From Porticoccaceae bacterium (GTDB lineage Bacteria; Pseudomonadota; Gammaproteobacteria; Pseudomonadales; Porticoccaceae): a stretch of DNA of 50,813 nt. The stretch lies in the NCBI GenBank assembly GCA_023228865.1, contig JALOAH010000016.1:1-50813 (forward strand), written 5' to 3'. Below are positions 17,551 through 29,596 of the stretch, in pieces. The position numbers and the translations under genes are program-made. Under the pieces are notes generated by a model. That model was given only the letters and a program-made list of their open reading frames with translations. It was not told the origin of the DNA and did not search any database. Numbering within the stretch: position 1 is the first letter of the stretch; each line of letters opens with the position of its first letter.

Positions 17551-18183
17551 TCAGCGGTCGGCAGATTCCAGGGTTATGCGCAGCTTGTTGATGCGGGCGG
17601 CGAGGCGGTCGGTGTCTGTGGCCAGGTGGCGGACACGTTTGAACCAGGGCTCGGCTTCGCTGGCGCTGAGGGTCAGACCGGATTCCTGTTGAAAAAATTC
17701 GCTGATGCCGCTGGCGGCGCGAGTTCCCGCAGTCCGCTGCCATTTGAGGGCATTGCGAACAGCTTTTCCCGCGAGGTGAGCGGGAGTGTCGCCGATAATC
17801 CCCGCGAGCCCCTGTTCCCAGTCAATATCAAGATTTTTCAGGCTGGCGGCGAGTTTGCGCAGAATTTCCTGATCGCCGCGAAGAGTGACGCCCGTGCCGA
17901 CAAAACTGACTCGATCGGAGGCGTCTGCCAGCAATAGCGCCAGGGAGACGGGATTGCCGGTCAAGGAAACATCGGCGGCTTCACCCGTATCGCTGGCAAG
18001 GACGATGCTGCCGTCGTCGCAAAACTGGAGTCTCAGCGCCTGCGGTGGAAGCGTGATGTTGATCAACACGGTCTTTCCGGCCAGCTGCTGCAGGGTTGCC
18101 AGGGTGCCTGGATCCAGCGCCAACGCCTGATTGATCAGGATTTGCAGCCGCCCGAGGGCGAAGGTTTCCAGTGTTCCAGTCAA
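17551..18183 (-). CDS. ubiJ: Ubiquinone biosynthesis accessory factor UbiJ
   Basis: UbiJ binds ubiquinone intermediates through an SCP2 lipid-binding domain and helps organise the soluble Ubi complex. The 210-residue product has this N-terminal domain ([23 protein letters not shown] in two pieces around residues 50-75, then [10 protein letters not shown]) and a C-terminal helical tail, as in YigP/UbiJ. TTG start overlaps the ubiE stop (TTGA), which supports this start. The position between ubiE and ubiB is diagnostic. Confidence 0.9.
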   Translation of the reverse strand: MTGTLETFALGRLQILINQALALDPGTLATLQQLAGKTVLINITLPPQALRLQFCDDGSIVLASDTGEAADVSLTGNPVSLALLLADASDRVSFVGTGVTLRGDQEILRKLAASLKNLDIDWEQGLAGIIGDTPAHLAGKAVRNALKWQRTAGTRAASGISEFFQQESGLTLSASEAEPWFKRVRHLATDTDRLAARINKLRITLESADR

Positions 18184-18929
18184 GGTTTGAAGCCTTTGTG
18201 AAGGGCGACAATGCCACCGGTGAGATTGTGGAAGCTGGTGTTGATGAAACCGGCTTCGTCCATCATGGCCTTCAGGGTTTCCTGATCCGGATGCATGCGA
18301 ATGGATTCCGCCAGGTAGCGGTAACTGTCTTCATCACCGGCAACCAGCTGGCCGATTTTCGGCAGTATTTTAAAGGAATAGAGGTCGTAGGCTTTGCTTA
18401 AGGCGTCATTGGTGGGTTTGGAAAATTCAAGCACCAGCAGGCGACCGCCAGGTTTTAGCACCCGCAACATGGAACTGAGCGCCAGATCCTTGTGGGTGAC
18501 GTTGCGCAGGCCAAAGGCGATAGTAATACAGTCGAAACTGTGATCGGCAAAGGGCAGAAACTGGGCGTCGGCCTGGGTAAAAACCAGATTGCCGGCAAGC
18601 CCCGAGTCAGTGAGTTTGTCACGCCCCACATTGAGCATGGAGGCGTTAATGTCGGCGAGAACGACAAGACCCTCGGCGCCCACCAGGCGGGAAAATTTAG
18701 CCGCCAGATCGCCGGTGCCGCCGGCGATGTCGAGGACACGCTGGCCGCGGCGAACACTCGACATCTCGATGGTGAACTGTTTCCACAGGCGGTGTATGCC
18801 GCCGGACATCAGGTCGTTCATCAAGTCGTATTTTGCCGCCACCGAGTGGAAAACCCGGGCGACATGGCTGGCTTTTTCTGCAGCAGGAACCTGCTTGAAA
18901 CCAAAATGGGTGTTTTCGTTGTCGGTCAT
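18180..18929 (-). CDS. ubiE: Ubiquinone/menaquinone C-methyltransferase UbiE
   Basis: UbiE is the SAM-dependent C-methyltransferase of ubiquinone (and, where present, menaquinone) synthesis. The 249-residue product has the class I methyltransferase glycine motif [12 protein letters not shown], the acidic strand [11 protein letters not shown], and family blocks [27 protein letters not shown] and LEFSKP. It is first in the ubiEJB operon and is followed by hisIE and tatABC with small gaps. No pha genes lie on its upstream side, unlike in Pseudomonas. Confidence 0.97.
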   Translation of the reverse strand: MTDNENTHFGFKQVPAAEKASHVARVFHSVAAKYDLMNDLMSGGIHRLWKQFTIEMSSVRRGQRVLDIAGGTGDLAAKFSRLVGAEGLVVLADINASMLNVGRDKLTDSGLAGNLVFTQADAQFLPFADHSFDCITIAFGLRNVTHKDLALSSMLRVLKPGGRLLVLEFSKPTNDALSKAYDLYSFKILPKIGQLVAGDEDSYRYLAESIRMHPDQETLKAMMDEAGFINTSFHNLTGGIVALHKGFKP

Positions 18930-19073
18930 TGCTTACCCCGAAATTGACCGAAGCATTGTACACGCAAAGCCGGGATTATGTCCCGCTAACAGTGGGTATA
19001 GGCTATGAATCCACGGCGTCGTGAAGCTGAGGGTGTTCCCTGAATTGCTGCAGTGGTTAGGCGGAAATAAAGA

Positions 19074-19373
19074 TCAGCGTCCAGCGCGGGATTCCTGAAT
19101 ATAAAAGCGCGCTTTGTTGGCATTTTTATAGCAGCCGTCAAAGTTTTCAACGGTTTGCATGGTGCGGGCGGTGGTAATCAGGCTCAGGGCTTTGGTATAG
19201 CTGATGGTGCCGGCAAAACCCTCGGCTTTGGCGATACTGAGCTCGTTCCATGCCGCATCCACCTCTGAAGCGCAGCTGGCTCTGTAGGAGGTGGGTGTAC
19301 CGGAACAGGCGGAGAGAGCCGCGGCAATGGCGCAGGGGAGAATAATCTTGCCAGTGAAATTGCTGCTCAACAT
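19074..19373 (-). CDS. Small lipoprotein
   Basis: The 99-residue product has a lipoprotein signal: charged start, hydrophobic core ILPCAIAAAL and lipobox LSAC with Cys23 as the acylated residue. The mature part is helical, with two further Cys (34 and 81) that could form a disulfide. It ends with a basic NKARFYIQESRAGR stretch, resembling small DUF4398-like lipoproteins; the match is by eye. Start ATG at 19373 has AAGGAAAT nine bases upstream; the frame remains open much further upstream but overlaps the DUF971 gene there, so the longer form is rejected. Function is unknown. Confidence 0.75.
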   Translation of the reverse strand: MLSSNFTGKIILPCAIAAALSACSGTPTSYRASCASEVDAAWNELSIAKAEGFAGTISYTKALSLITTARTMQTVENFDGCYKNANKARFYIQESRAGR

Positions 19374-19491
19374 ATGGTTATTTCCTTTTTTCGCCAGACG
19401 TGAATTTTGCGTCGAGTATAGCCCTTTTTTTACGTTGCTGTCGTTCGCCATCTTTTGCCTGTTTATTGCCTGCAGCGGCGCTGGCGGCGGT

Positions 19492-19872
19492 TTACCCGCC
19501 CCAAAGTTTGACCACCTGAACTTCCGGGTCGCGGCTTTTACCTTCTTTGTGCAGGCGTTCCAGATACTGATTCCAATAATCCTCTTGGTGAAGGCAGAGC
19601 TCCAGTAGGTAGTCCCAGGAGTAGAGGCCGGTATCGTGGCCATCGTCAAAATAGATGCGAATGGCGTAGTTGCCGGAGCGTTCGATGGTGGCAATGCGGA
19701 CATCTTTTTTGCCCCATTGCAGGACTTCCTGGCCGGGGCCGTGCCCCTTGACCTCGGCGCTGGGGGAGTGGACACGAAGATATTCGCTGCCCAGGGTAAA
19801 GGCGCCGTGCCCCGGAAACTGAATGTGGAGATCGCCGCTGTCTTTGTGCAGTTTGATTTTTTCCGGGGTCAT
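19492..19872 (-). CDS. DUF971 (GBBH-like domain) protein
   Basis: The 126-residue protein carries the DUF971 domain, related to the N-terminal domain of gamma-butyrobetaine hydroxylase. Visible blocks are YLRVHSPSAEV, the GH-rich loop GHGPGQEV, and YAIRIYFDDGHDTGLYSWDYL. In other bacteria related proteins are implicated in Fe-S or metal handling, but no function is certain. The ATG at 19872 gives MTPEKIKLH, a normal family start; the open frame upstream overlaps hslU and is ignored. It sits immediately after hslU, a conserved neighbourhood. Confidence 0.85.
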   Translation of the reverse strand: MTPEKIKLHKDSGDLHIQFPGHGAFTLGSEYLRVHSPSAEVKGHGPGQEVLQWGKKDVRIATIERSGNYAIRIYFDDGHDTGLYSWDYLLELCLHQEDYWNQYLERLHKEGKSRDPEVQVVKLWGG

Positions 19873-19903
19873 GGCTGTAGAACCTTTAATCTGTCGACAA
19901 TGG

Positions 19904-21229
<1,326 letters not shown>

Positions 21230-21315
21230 AAAAATTCTTTCCTGTGCATTCGCTAATAATGTCCGGGCGTGAATGGCCGCGTTGTCGCAGCCCGCCGCGA
21301 GCGTTGTCTCAGGCT

Positions 21316-21350
21316 GCTATTGCCGCGTTCCTGGGCAGCGCGGCAATAGC
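21316..21350. repeat. 12-bp perfect inverted repeat between hslV and hslU
   Basis: GCTATTGCCGCG (21316-21327) and CGCGGCAATAGC (21339-21350) pair perfectly around an 11-base loop. It lies in the hslV-hslU intercistronic gap, soon after the hslV stop in the direction of transcription. There is no T-run. It could stabilise the hslV message or set the ratio of HslV to HslU; this is inference. Confidence 0.6.
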
Positions 21351-21363
21351 CCTCGAAACAATG

Positions 21364-21903
21364 CTAATACTCCAATTCTTCGATGGTTCTGTTGTGGTTG
21401 GTGTAGATGCAGATGTCCGCTGCAATGGCAAGCCCTTTCTCGACAATGGCGCGTGCGTCCAGTTCGGTATTGTCGAGCAGGGCTTTTGCCGCAGATTGGG
21501 CGAAGGGACCGCCAGAGCCGATGGCGATCAGGTCGTCCTCCGGCTCGATGACGTCGCCATTGCCGGTAATAATCAGAGAGGCGTTTTTGTCTGCCACCGC
21601 CAGCAGGGCTTCGAGACGGCGCAGTATACGGTCGGTGCGCCAGTCTTTTGCCAGTTCTACAGCCGCGCGCACCAGCTGGCCGCGGTGTTGTTCCAGTTTT
21701 GCTTCAAAGCGTTCAAACAGGGTGAAGGCATCGGCGGTGCCGCCGGCAAAACCAGCGATAACCTGGTTGTGATGAAGACGGCGGACTTTGCGGGCATTGC
21801 CTTTCATAACAGTGTTGCCAAGGCTGACCTGGCCGTCGCCGCCGATAACGACTTTGCCATTTCTGCGCACGGAGAGGATGGTTGTACCGCGATATTGTTC
21901 CAA
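21364..21903 (-). CDS. hslV: ATP-dependent protease peptidase subunit HslV
   Basis: HslV is the proteasome-like threonine peptidase of HslUV. The product is 179 residues, with the catalytic Thr expected at position 7 after a six-residue propeptide (EQYRG then [10 protein letters not shown]), followed by VVIGGDGQ and [13 protein letters not shown]. The start is TTG at 21903, with AAGGAA seven bases upstream; a nearby ATG is out of frame. The open frame extends upstream but is not conserved in sequence. It is transcribed toward hslU and divergent from murJ. Confidence 0.92.
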   Translation of the reverse strand: MEQYRGTTILSVRRNGKVVIGGDGQVSLGNTVMKGNARKVRRLHHNQVIAGFAGGTADAFTLFERFEAKLEQHRGQLVRAAVELAKDWRTDRILRRLEALLAVADKNASLIITGNGDVIEPEDDLIAIGSGGPFAQSAAKALLDNTELDARAIVEKGLAIAADICIYTNHNRTIEELEY

Positions 21904-21945
21904 TGATCCATTCCTTTTTTGGGTTTTGTGTTTATTTTGGGGCTG

Positions 21946-21974
21946 ATGGGGGAAATTCAATGGCCAGCTTGCAG
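21946..21974 (-). promoter_or_regulatory. Possible heat-shock (sigma-32) promoter of hslVU
   Basis: Reading the minus strand, CTGCAAG (21974-21968) is followed after 15 bases by CCCCCAT (21952-21946). The second block fits the sigma-32 -10 consensus (CCCCATnT) well; the first is a poor match to CTTGAAA. hslVU is a heat-shock operon in many proteobacteria, which supports the reading. Confidence 0.35.
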
Positions 21975-22030
21975 CTGCTTTGCACATCTTAGAAGAGTAG
22001 AATGGCGCAAACCAACTCTGGAATGATTTT

Positions 22031-23662
22031 TTGACCGACAAGCCCCCAGTCTTCAACTCCCGTGACAACAGCGCAGATGCGTCGGCGAAGGGGCGCGGTC
22101 TGTTGCGTTCCGGCGCCCTGGTGGGGGCAATGACCATGCTGTCGCGGGTGCTGGGGCTGGTGCGGGATGTGGTGATGGCGCGGGTAATCGGCGCCGATGG
22201 CCTTGCCGATGCGTTTTTTGTCGCTTTTAAAATTCCCAATTTTATGCGTCGCCTTTTCGCCGAAGGCGCTTTTGCCCAGGCCTTTGTGCCGGTGCTGGCG
22301 GAATATCGCGAAAAAGGCGGCCAGGAGGCGGTAAAGGCGCTGGTGGATCGGGTCGCGGGCGCCCTCGGTTCTGTGCTGATTTTGTTGACCGTACTGGTGG
22401 TGGTGGCGTCACCGCTGGTGGCCACCCTCTTCGCTCCCGGATTTCTTCAGGATGAAGTGCGGTTTGACGCCGCCAGCCAGATGATTCGCATCACCTTTCC
22501 CTATCTGTTTTTTATTTCCCTCACCGGCCTGGCGGCGGGGATTCTCAACAGCTATGACCGTTTTGCCATTCCCGCTTTTACGCCGGTGTGGCTGAATGTT
22601 TGTCTGATTTCTGCCTGTTTCGTCGGCGTCAACTGGTTTGCTGAACCGGCCTACGCCCTCGCCTGGGGAGTACTGGTGGCCGGAGTGGTGCAGATGCTGT
22701 TCCAGCTGCCGTTTCTGAAAGCCATAGGATTAATGCCGAAACCCATTGTCGATTGGCGGTATGAAGGTGTTAAAAAAATTCTCAGGTTGATGGGGCCTGC
22801 CATTTTTGGTGTTTCCGTCAGCCAGATAAACCTGCTTCTCGACACGGTGATCGCCTCCTTCCTGCCCACGGGCAGTGTTTCCTGGCTCTATTATTCAGAC
22901 CGGCTCTCCGAGCTGCCCCTGGGCGTGTTTGGCGTGGCTCTGGCCACGGTGATTCTGCCGAGCCTGTCCCGCCAGCATGCGCGAGCCAGTGTGGAAACCT
23001 TTAACCGAACCCTCGACTGGGCGGTTCGCATGGTGCTTTTGGTTGCCGTGCCCGCCACCATTGCCCTGGTTTTGCTGGCGCAACCCATTCTTATAACCCT
23101 GTTTTACGATGGCGTGCAGATTGATCGCCGCGATATTTTTATGTCGTCGGCGAGTCTTATTGCCTACGCTTGCGGCCTTATTGCCTTTATGTTGATCAAG
23201 GTGCTGGCGCCCGGCTTTTACGCCCGCCAGGATACCCGCACCCCGGTGCGCATCGGCGTCATTGCCATGGCCGCCAATATGGTGATGAATATCATTTTTG
23301 TCCTTATTGCCCACAATATGTGGCAGATCGGCCATGTCGGGCTGGCGGCGGCCACATCCCTGGCGGCCTATCTCAATGCCTATTTGCTGTATCGCGGTTT
23401 GCGCCGGGAGGGGGTGTATCACCCGCTTCCCGACTGGCTCAAGTTTGCAGCCCAGTTGGTGTTTGCCAACCTGGCAATGGTTGCTGTGATTGTGCTGTTT
23501 CTTTATTTTGCCAACAGCTGGTACCGCTGGACGACCGCCGAAAGGGGGTTGTGGCTGGCCGGGGTTTGCCTGTGTGGTGCAATAACCTATGGTCTGGCAT
23601 TGCTGGTGGCAGGGATAAGACCGAAGCATTTGCGTTCCGGTGGGGGCGGCGCTGCGGAGTAG
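22031..23662 (+). CDS. murJ: Lipid II flippase MurJ
   Basis: MurJ moves the peptidoglycan precursor lipid II across the inner membrane. The 543-residue protein is almost entirely hydrophobic helices (about 14) and shows the family's [39 protein letters not shown] and [19 protein letters not shown] blocks. Start TTG at 22031 is the earliest plausible codon; the N-terminal 30 residues are polar and less certain. The murJ-ribF-ileS order is conserved; the divergent rpsT that often neighbours murJ is not in this gap. Confidence 0.93.
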   Translation: MTDKPPVFNSRDNSADASAKGRGLLRSGALVGAMTMLSRVLGLVRDVVMARVIGADGLADAFFVAFKIPNFMRRLFAEGAFAQAFVPVLAEYREKGGQEAVKALVDRVAGALGSVLILLTVLVVVASPLVATLFAPGFLQDEVRFDAASQMIRITFPYLFFISLTGLAAGILNSYDRFAIPAFTPVWLNVCLISACFVGVNWFAEPAYALAWGVLVAGVVQMLFQLPFLKAIGLMPKPIVDWRYEGVKKILRLMGPAIFGVSVSQINLLLDTVIASFLPTGSVSWLYYSDRLSELPLGVFGVALATVILPSLSRQHARASVETFNRTLDWAVRMVLLVAVPATIALVLLAQPILITLFYDGVQIDRRDIFMSSASLIAYACGLIAFMLIKVLAPGFYARQDTRTPVRIGVIAMAANMVMNIIFVLIAHNMWQIGHVGLAAATSLAAYLNAYLLYRGLRREGVYHPLPDWLKFAAQLVFANLAMVAVIVLFLYFANSWYRWTTAERGLWLAGVCLCGAITYGLALLVAGIRPKHLRSGGGGAAE

Positions 23663-23742
23663 TCTGTCGAGGGCGGCCCTGGTTTTCGGAACGAAGGGCA
23701 GGTGCTGTGCTTGCCAGCCTACATCGGAGCACGCAGCTTATG

Positions 23743-23748
23743 TATAAT
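23743..23748 (+). promoter_or_regulatory. Consensus -10 element upstream of ribF
   Basis: A perfect TATAAT lies 34 bases before the ribF GTG start, in the 119-base gap after murJ. The hexamer 17 bases upstream (TACATC) is a weak -35. It probably gives ribF-ileS-lspA-fkpB a promoter of their own. Confidence 0.45.
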
Positions 23749-23781
23749 CCCCCCCTTTGCAGATAAAGCAGCGGAATTTTT

Positions 23782-24723
23782 GTGGCCAAAACCTTCATTC
23801 GCGGTTTGCATAATCTTCCCCCCAATATGGGCGGAGTTGTGGCGACTATCGGCACTTTCGATGGCATTCATCGCGGCCACCAGGCGATTATGGAGCAGGT
23901 CAAGCAAAAGTCCCGGGAGTACGGCTTGCCGACCATGGCAATGATTTTTGAGCCTCACCCCAGGGAATTTTTTGGCCATGAGCTGGCGCCAGCCCGCCTT
24001 ATGCGCCTGCGGGAGAAGGTTGAGGCGATCTGGAATGAAGGCGTCGAGTGGGTGTTTTGCCTTCACTTCAACCGCGCTCTGCGCACCATGACGGCTCAGG
24101 ATTTTGTTGATAAGGTGTTGGTCAACGGCGTCAATGTGCGCTGTCTGATCGCCGGAGATGATTTTCGTTTTGGCTGTGACCGCAAGGGCAACACGGAAAT
24201 GCTGGAACAGGCGGGGCGGGACTTCGGTTTTGAAGTGATCGACACCGCCACTGTTGAGCACCATGGTTGCCGCATCAGCAGTACCTGGGTGCGGGAAGCT
24301 TTGGAGCAGGGTGATTTTGTCCTCGCTGAAACCTTGCTGGGAAAACCCTTCAGTATTAGCGGCAAAGTGGTTCACGGGCAAAAACTCGGCAGGCAGCTGG
24401 GGGTGCCCACGGCGAATATCAACCTGCAACGCTACAGGGCGCCCCTAAGTGGTGTCTATATCACCAGGGTTTTTGTCGGCGGCGAACAATTACCCGCCGT
24501 CGCCAATGTGGGTATTCGCCCCACTGTGGGCGGCCTGGTCAAGCCGATTTTGGAGGTTCACCTGCTCGACTGGCAGGGCGATATTTACGGCTGCCGCCTC
24601 AAGGTGGAGTTTGTCGAAAAAATTCGCGAAGAGCAGCGCTTTTCCAGTCAGGAAGCACTGTTAAGCGCCATTCACGGTGATATTGATATCGCTAAATCCT
24701 ATTTTGCCCGCAGGGGCCATTAA
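23782..24723 (+). CDS. ribF: Bifunctional riboflavin kinase / FAD synthetase
   Basis: RibF phosphorylates riboflavin to FMN and adenylates it to FAD. The 313-residue product has the N-terminal nucleotidyltransferase domain ([15 protein letters not shown], a HIGH-like motif; later [10 protein letters not shown]) and the C-terminal riboflavin kinase domain ([20 protein letters not shown], then GVYITRV and ANVGIRPTV). Start GTG at 23782 gives the usual length. It is followed by ileS after 14 bases. Confidence 0.96.
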   Translation: MAKTFIRGLHNLPPNMGGVVATIGTFDGIHRGHQAIMEQVKQKSREYGLPTMAMIFEPHPREFFGHELAPARLMRLREKVEAIWNEGVEWVFCLHFNRALRTMTAQDFVDKVLVNGVNVRCLIAGDDFRFGCDRKGNTEMLEQAGRDFGFEVIDTATVEHHGCRISSTWVREALEQGDFVLAETLLGKPFSISGKVVHGQKLGRQLGVPTANINLQRYRAPLSGVYITRVFVGGEQLPAVANVGIRPTVGGLVKPILEVHLLDWQGDIYGCRLKVEFVEKIREEQRFSSQEALLSAIHGDIDIAKSYFARRGH

Positions 24724-24737
24724 CCTATCGAACCGCA

Positions 24738-27587
24738 ATGACAGACGCTAGCAAAGATTACAAGGCAACCCTCAATCTGCCCAAGACGGATTTTCCCATG
24801 AAGGCCAACCTGGCACAGCGGGAACCGGACATGCTGAAAAAATGGTATGCCAAGGATGCCGAGGGCAATGATCTCTACGGCAAAATGCGCGCTGCCCGCG
24901 TCGGGCGCGATAAATATATTCTCCACGACGGCCCTCCCTACGCCAATGGCGATCTTCATATTGGCCATGCGGTCAATAAAACGCTGAAGGATATTATTGT
25001 CAAATCCCGAGTGCTGATGGGGTTTGATTCCCCCTATGTGCCCGGCTGGGATTGCCACGGCTTGCCCATCGAGCACAACGTCGAAAAGAAAATTGGCAAA
25101 GCCGGCGACAAGGTCGACGTTAAAACGTTTCGCCAGAAATGTCGCGAGTACGCGGCAAAGCAGGTTGAGGGGCAGAAGAAAGATTTTATTCGCCTCGGTG
25201 TGATTGGCGACTGGGACAACCCCTACCTGACCATGGATTTCAAGGTTGAGGCCAATATCATCCGCGCCCTGGGCAAAATTGCCGACAATGGTCATCTGGT
25301 CAAGGGTTACAAGCCGGTCTACTGGAGTGTGGTGGGCGGCTCCGCCCTGGCGGAAGCGGAGGTGGAATACCAGGATAAAACTTCCTACTCCATTTACGTC
25401 AGCTTTCCCGTGGTGGATATGGCGGCTCTGGAAAATGTCACCGGGTCATTGGCCGGAGACGGGGATGTTGCTGTGGTGATCTGGACCACAACCCCCTGGA
25501 CACTGCCCGCCAACCAGGGTGTATCCGTCAATCCCGATCTGGATTATGTGGTTGTTTCCTGTGTTTGTAATGGCCGCAATCAGCGCCTGATTCTCGCCGA
25601 AGCCCTGCTTGAAGACACCTTGGCAAAAGCGGGCATTGACGGTCATCAGGTGATTGCCCGTCTCAAAGGCGAGCAGCTGGAAAATCTCAGACTCGGACAT
25701 CCCTTTTATGACCGCGATGTGCCGGTGCTACTGGGGGATCATGTCACCACGGAAGCGGGAACCGGCTGTGTTCACACTGCCCCGGATCACGGCATGGATG
25801 ACTTTGTGGTCTCCACCAAATACGGCATTGGCACCCTGAACTATATCGATGATCGCGGCTATTACCGCGACGACGTGCCGCTGTTTGCCGGGGATCATGT
25901 CTATAAAGTCGATGAAAAAGTGGTCGACGTTCTGGCGGAGCGCGGTCATTTATTGGCGCAGGGCAAAATCACCCACAGCTTCCCCCACTGCTGGCGCACC
26001 AAAACACCGTTGATTTTTCGCGCCACGCCCCAGTGGTTTGTCAGCATGACCGCAAAAGGCCTTCTCGAACAGGCCAAAGACGCGGTCAAAACCGTTCAGT
26101 GGCTGCCCTCCTGGGGGCAGGCGCGCATGGAGGCCATGCTTAACAACAGTCCCGACTGGTGTGTTTCCCGGCAGAGAACCTGGGGTGTGCCTATTGCCCT
26201 CTTTATTCACAGAGACAGCCAGGAACTACATCCTGAAACCCCGCGCCTGATCGAAATCGTCGCGCAGCGGGTTGAGAAGGAGGGCATGGATGCCTGGTTT
26301 GATCTCGACCCCGCTGAATTGCTGGGGGCTGACGCGGAGCATTATGTCAAGGTCACCGACACCCTGGATGTGTGGTTTGATTCCGGTGTCACCCATTTTT
26401 CCGTGCTCGGCCCCCGCGAAGAACTTCACTACCCGGCGGATCTGTATCTCGAGGGTTCGGATCAGCATCGCGGCTGGTTTCAGTCCTCCTTGAAGACCGC
26501 TCTCGCCATCAACGGCACGGCGCCTTACAGGGCGGTGCTGACCCACGGCTTTACCGTTGATGCCCAGGGCAGAAAAATGTCCAAATCCGTCGGCAATGTG
26601 GTGGCACCTCAGAAAGTGATCAACGAATTGGGCGCCGATGTGCTGCGCCTTTGGGTGGCGGCCACAGATTTCAGCGGCGAAATGACCGTGTCTGATGAAA
26701 TTCTCAAGCGCACAGCGGACTCCTATCGACGGATTCGCAATACCGCCCGCTTTCTGCTCTCCAATCTCGACGGTTTTGATCCGGCCACAGATTCCCTCGC
26801 CAGCCATGACATGGTGTGGCTGGATCGCTGGATTATGCACCGGGCGGCCACCCTCCAGGACGAGCTTGTCGCTCTCTATGAGCAGTACAACTTTCACATG
26901 ATTTATCAGAAACTCCACAATTTCTGCGTCAGTGAGCTGGGCGGGTTTTATCTCGACATCATCAAGGATCGCATTTACACCTGCGGCAGCGACAGCGCTC
27001 CCCGGCGCTCGGCACAAACGGCGATTTTCCATGTCGCTGAAGCCTTTGCGCGCTGGATTTCCCCCATTCTCAGCTTTACCGCCGATGAAATTTGGCAATA
27101 TATGCCCGGCGAGCGCGGCGAAACCGTCTTTACCCAGGAATGGTATCCATTGGCGAAGCTGCCCGACGCAGCGGCAATCAGCGCCGATGACTGGGACAGA
27201 ATCATTGCCGTCAAGGAAGCGGTTAACAAGGTCATTGAAGATGAGCGCAGTGCCGGCAGGGTGAAGGGAAGCCTGCAAACCGAAGTGACATTGTATGTGA
27301 CGGCAGACCTCAAGGCGCTGCTTGACAAGGTGGCGGATGAATTGCGTTTTGTCATTATTACCTCCGCAGCTCGAACGGTGGCCTGCGACAGCGGGCAACT
27401 TGACAATCATGGTGTTCAATCACCACTCAAGGGGCTGAGGGTCAGTGTAGTGGCGTCCACAGAGGAAAAATGTGTGCGCTGCTGGCATTTTCGCGAGGAT
27501 GTCGGCCGCCATGCCGATCACCCCGAACTTTGCGGTCGCTGCGTTGACAACGTTGAGGGCAAGGGTGAAAACAGGTTGTTTGCCTGA
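24738..27587 (+). CDS. ileS: Isoleucyl-tRNA synthetase
   Basis: IleRS charges tRNA-Ile and edits misactivated valine. The 949-residue class I synthetase has the HIGH motif ([13 protein letters not shown]), the editing-domain block [18 protein letters not shown] ([10 protein letters not shown]) and a C-terminal zinc site (CVRCWHF ... CGRCVDNV). This is the long bacterial form with the C-terminal zinc finger. Its stop overlaps the lspA start by one base (TGATG). Confidence 0.98.
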   Translation: MTDASKDYKATLNLPKTDFPMKANLAQREPDMLKKWYAKDAEGNDLYGKMRAARVGRDKYILHDGPPYANGDLHIGHAVNKTLKDIIVKSRVLMGFDSPYVPGWDCHGLPIEHNVEKKIGKAGDKVDVKTFRQKCREYAAKQVEGQKKDFIRLGVIGDWDNPYLTMDFKVEANIIRALGKIADNGHLVKGYKPVYWSVVGGSALAEAEVEYQDKTSYSIYVSFPVVDMAALENVTGSLAGDGDVAVVIWTTTPWTLPANQGVSVNPDLDYVVVSCVCNGRNQRLILAEALLEDTLAKAGIDGHQVIARLKGEQLENLRLGHPFYDRDVPVLLGDHVTTEAGTGCVHTAPDHGMDDFVVSTKYGIGTLNYIDDRGYYRDDVPLFAGDHVYKVDEKVVDVLAERGHLLAQGKITHSFPHCWRTKTPLIFRATPQWFVSMTAKGLLEQAKDAVKTVQWLPSWGQARMEAMLNNSPDWCVSRQRTWGVPIALFIHRDSQELHPETPRLIEIVAQRVEKEGMDAWFDLDPAELLGADAEHYVKVTDTLDVWFDSGVTHFSVLGPREELHYPADLYLEGSDQHRGWFQSSLKTALAINGTAPYRAVLTHGFTVDAQGRKMSKSVGNVVAPQKVINELGADVLRLWVAATDFSGEMTVSDEILKRTADSYRRIRNTARFLLSNLDGFDPATDSLASHDMVWLDRWIMHRAATLQDELVALYEQYNFHMIYQKLHNFCVSELGGFYLDIIKDRIYTCGSDSAPRRSAQTAIFHVAEAFARWISPILSFTADEIWQYMPGERGETVFTQEWYPLAKLPDAAAISADDWDRIIAVKEAVNKVIEDERSAGRVKGSLQTEVTLYVTADLKALLDKVADELRFVIITSAARTVACDSGQLDNHGVQSPLKGLRVSVVASTEEKCVRCWHFREDVGRHADHPELCGRCVDNVEGKGENRLFA

Positions 27588-28123
27588 TGCCAAATGCTTC
27601 GCAAACCATGATGACAGCTTTGCAGCGATCCCTGTCCCCCAGCGGCGCCTGGTTCTGGCTTTTGCTGGCGATTTTGCTGATCGCTCTGGATCAGGCCACC
27701 AAATTGCTGGCATCCGATGTGCTCAGCTATGCCCAACCCGTTGAGGTGTTGCCTTTTCTCAACTGGACACTGCTGCACAACAAAGGGGCGGCTTTCAGTT
27801 TTCTCAGTGATGCTGGAGGCTGGCAGCGCTGGTTTTTTACCCTCATCAGCGTCGGGGTCAGCGCCACCCTGATCGTTTGGCTGTTTCGCCTCAGTGGCCG
27901 CGATTATTTGCAAAAGCTGGCTCTGGCGTTGATTCTGAGCGGCGCCCTGGGTAATTTGTGGGATCGCCTGTTGCTGGGCTATGTCGTTGACTTCATTCAG
28001 GTGCATTATGACAACCGCTACTATTTCCCGGCATTTAATATCGCCGATGCGGCTATTACAGTGGGGGCAATTCTGATGATTTACGATGCGTTTTTTATAC
28101 GCCGGGAGGAAATCAATGACTGA
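27587..28123 (+). CDS. lspA: Signal peptidase II (lipoprotein signal peptidase)
   Basis: LspA cleaves prolipoproteins after diacylglyceryl transfer. The 178-residue inner-membrane protein has four hydrophobic helices and family motifs: DQATKLLA in the first periplasmic part, NKGAAFSFL, and GNLWDRLLLGYVVDFI, with the catalytic Asp pair in GNLWDR and FNIADA. It follows ileS directly and overlaps fkpB by eight bases. It would process the small lipoprotein at 19074-19373. Confidence 0.97.
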   Translation: MPNASQTMMTALQRSLSPSGAWFWLLLAILLIALDQATKLLASDVLSYAQPVEVLPFLNWTLLHNKGAAFSFLSDAGGWQRWFFTLISVGVSATLIVWLFRLSGRDYLQKLALALILSGALGNLWDRLLLGYVVDFIQVHYDNRYYFPAFNIADAAITVGAILMIYDAFFIRREEIND

Positions 28124-28565
28124 ACTTGCGGTGGGCTCGGGAACTCGTGTAACCCTGCATTTTTCCCTGGCGTTGGCGGATGGAACCCTGGTTGACTCTA
28201 CCTTCGAAGGGCAGCCTGCAGTTTTTGATGTGGGCGATGGCAATCTCTTGCCCGCCTTTGAAGAAGCGCTTTTTGGTATGGTGGCGGGGCAGGAGGCCTC
28301 ATTTGATATGCCGCCGGAAAAAGCCTTTGGCCAGCACAATCCTGGCAATCTGCAAACCCTGGCACGGGGTGATTTTTCTCCAGATCTTGACCTGGAGGAG
28401 GGACTGGTGATGTCCTTTGCCGACGCCAATCGGGCGGAATTGCCTGGGGTTATCGTCGCCATTGAAGACGACACAGTCACGGTCGACTTTAACCATCCCC
28501 TCGCCGGGCATACACTGGTCTTTCGTGCGGCTATCCTTGCGGTGGAGCCGCTGGTCACCCACTAG
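28116..28565 (+). CDS. fkpB: FKBP-type peptidyl-prolyl isomerase (SlpA/FkpB type)
   Basis: The 149-residue product is a SlyD/SlpA-like FKBP isomerase: an FKBP fold split by an inserted flap domain. Motifs seen are VTLHFSLALADGTLVDSTFE, the LLPAFEEALFGM helix, and the insert beginning PPEKAFGQHNP. The ATG at 28116 is preceded by GGGAGGAAA and gives MTELAVGSG; the longer frame to 28086 lies inside lspA and is rejected. The order ileS-lspA-fkpB-ispH is highly conserved. Confidence 0.93.
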   Translation: MTELAVGSGTRVTLHFSLALADGTLVDSTFEGQPAVFDVGDGNLLPAFEEALFGMVAGQEASFDMPPEKAFGQHNPGNLQTLARGDFSPDLDLEEGLVMSFADANRAELPGVIVAIEDDTVTVDFNHPLAGHTLVFRAAILAVEPLVTH

Positions 28566-28649
28566 GAAAGGCAGGCGCCGCTGGGGTGCGAGCCATGGAG
28601 CACGGCCGTTTTGCCTGGACGACCTGAATAAACGCCAAGGGTATCACTG

Positions 28650-29582
28650 ATGAAAATTCTTCTCGCCAACCCCCGCGGTTTTTGTGCCGGAGTCGATCGC
28701 GCCATCGATATTGTCAATCGCGCCCTGGATATTCACGGTGCGCCCATCTACGTTCGCCACGAAGTGGTTCACAATAAATTTGTGGTCGACAGCCTTCGCG
28801 AGCGCGGCGCTGTTTTTGTCGATGAACTCGACGAGGTGCCCGATAACTGCATTGTGATTTTCAGTGCCCACGGGGTTTCCCAGACTGTTCGCAACGAGGC
28901 CTTGGATCGTCATCTCAGGGTATTTGATGCCACCTGCCCACTGGTGACCAAGGTTCATATGGAAGTGGTTCGATACAGCGGCGAAGGCCGCGAATGCATT
29001 CTTATCGGTCATGCGGGTCACCCGGAAGTGGAAGGCACCATGGGGCAGTACAACAAGGATAAAGGCGGCGCTATTTACCTGGTTGAAAACTGCGCCGATG
29101 TGGCCAGACTCAAGGTGAATTGCCCTGAAAAACTGTCCTATGTCACCCAAACCACGTTGTCTGTGGATGATACCGCCCGGGTGATCGATGCCCTGAGGGC
29201 GAAATTTCCGTTGATCCAGGGGCCAAAAAAAGACGATATTTGCTACGCCACCCAGAATCGCCAGGACGCCGTTAAACAGCTGGCACTGGAGTGCGATTTG
29301 GTGCTGGTGGTGGGGTCTCCCAACAGCTCCAACTCCAATCGCCTGCGGGAGCTGGCGCAACGCTGCGGCGCTGAAGCCTATCTGATTGACAGCGGCGACG
29401 ATATTTCTGAAAGCTGGTTTGCCGGTAAAACGACGGTGGGCATCACTGCCGGCGCTTCGGCTCCCGAAGTTCTTGTTAAAGAAGTGGTTGCCCGTGTCCA
29501 GGTGCTGGGGGCGGCAGAGGCGTCTGAAATGAATGGCCGCAAGGAAAATATCAGCTTTTCCATGCCCAAAGAACTGCGCTGA
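28650..29582 (+). CDS. ispH: 4-hydroxy-3-methylbut-2-enyl diphosphate reductase
   Basis: IspH makes IPP and DMAPP in the last step of the MEP isoprenoid pathway. The 310-residue enzyme retains the three Cys that bind the [4Fe-4S] cluster: C12 (NPRGFCAGV), C96 (FDATCPLV) and C198 (DDICYAT). [12 protein letters not shown] and the ITAGASAPE block are also typical. It ends the murJ-to-ispH block. In Pseudomonas minor pilin genes follow; here ppsA comes in from the opposite strand 14 bases away. Confidence 0.97.
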   Translation: MKILLANPRGFCAGVDRAIDIVNRALDIHGAPIYVRHEVVHNKFVVDSLRERGAVFVDELDEVPDNCIVIFSAHGVSQTVRNEALDRHLRVFDATCPLVTKVHMEVVRYSGEGRECILIGHAGHPEVEGTMGQYNKDKGGAIYLVENCADVARLKVNCPEKLSYVTQTTLSVDDTARVIDALRAKFPLIQGPKKDDICYATQNRQDAVKQLALECDLVLVVGSPNSSNSNRLRELAQRCGAEAYLIDSGDDISESWFAGKTTVGITAGASAPEVLVKEVVARVQVLGAAEASEMNGRKENISFSMPKELR

Positions 29583-29596
29583 ATCAGATCCTGTGC

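Noticed and set aside
16098..17591. 497-codon open frame on the plus strand
   Set aside because: It is antisense to ubiB, whose motifs are unmistakable; such frames are common in GC-rich genes.
19374..19775. N-terminal extension of the lipoprotein frame
   Set aside because: It overlaps the DUF971 gene, and the lipobox and ribosome site fit the start at 19373.
26226..27419. 397-codon open frame on the minus strand
   Set aside because: It is antisense to the C-terminal half of ileS and shows no protein family features.
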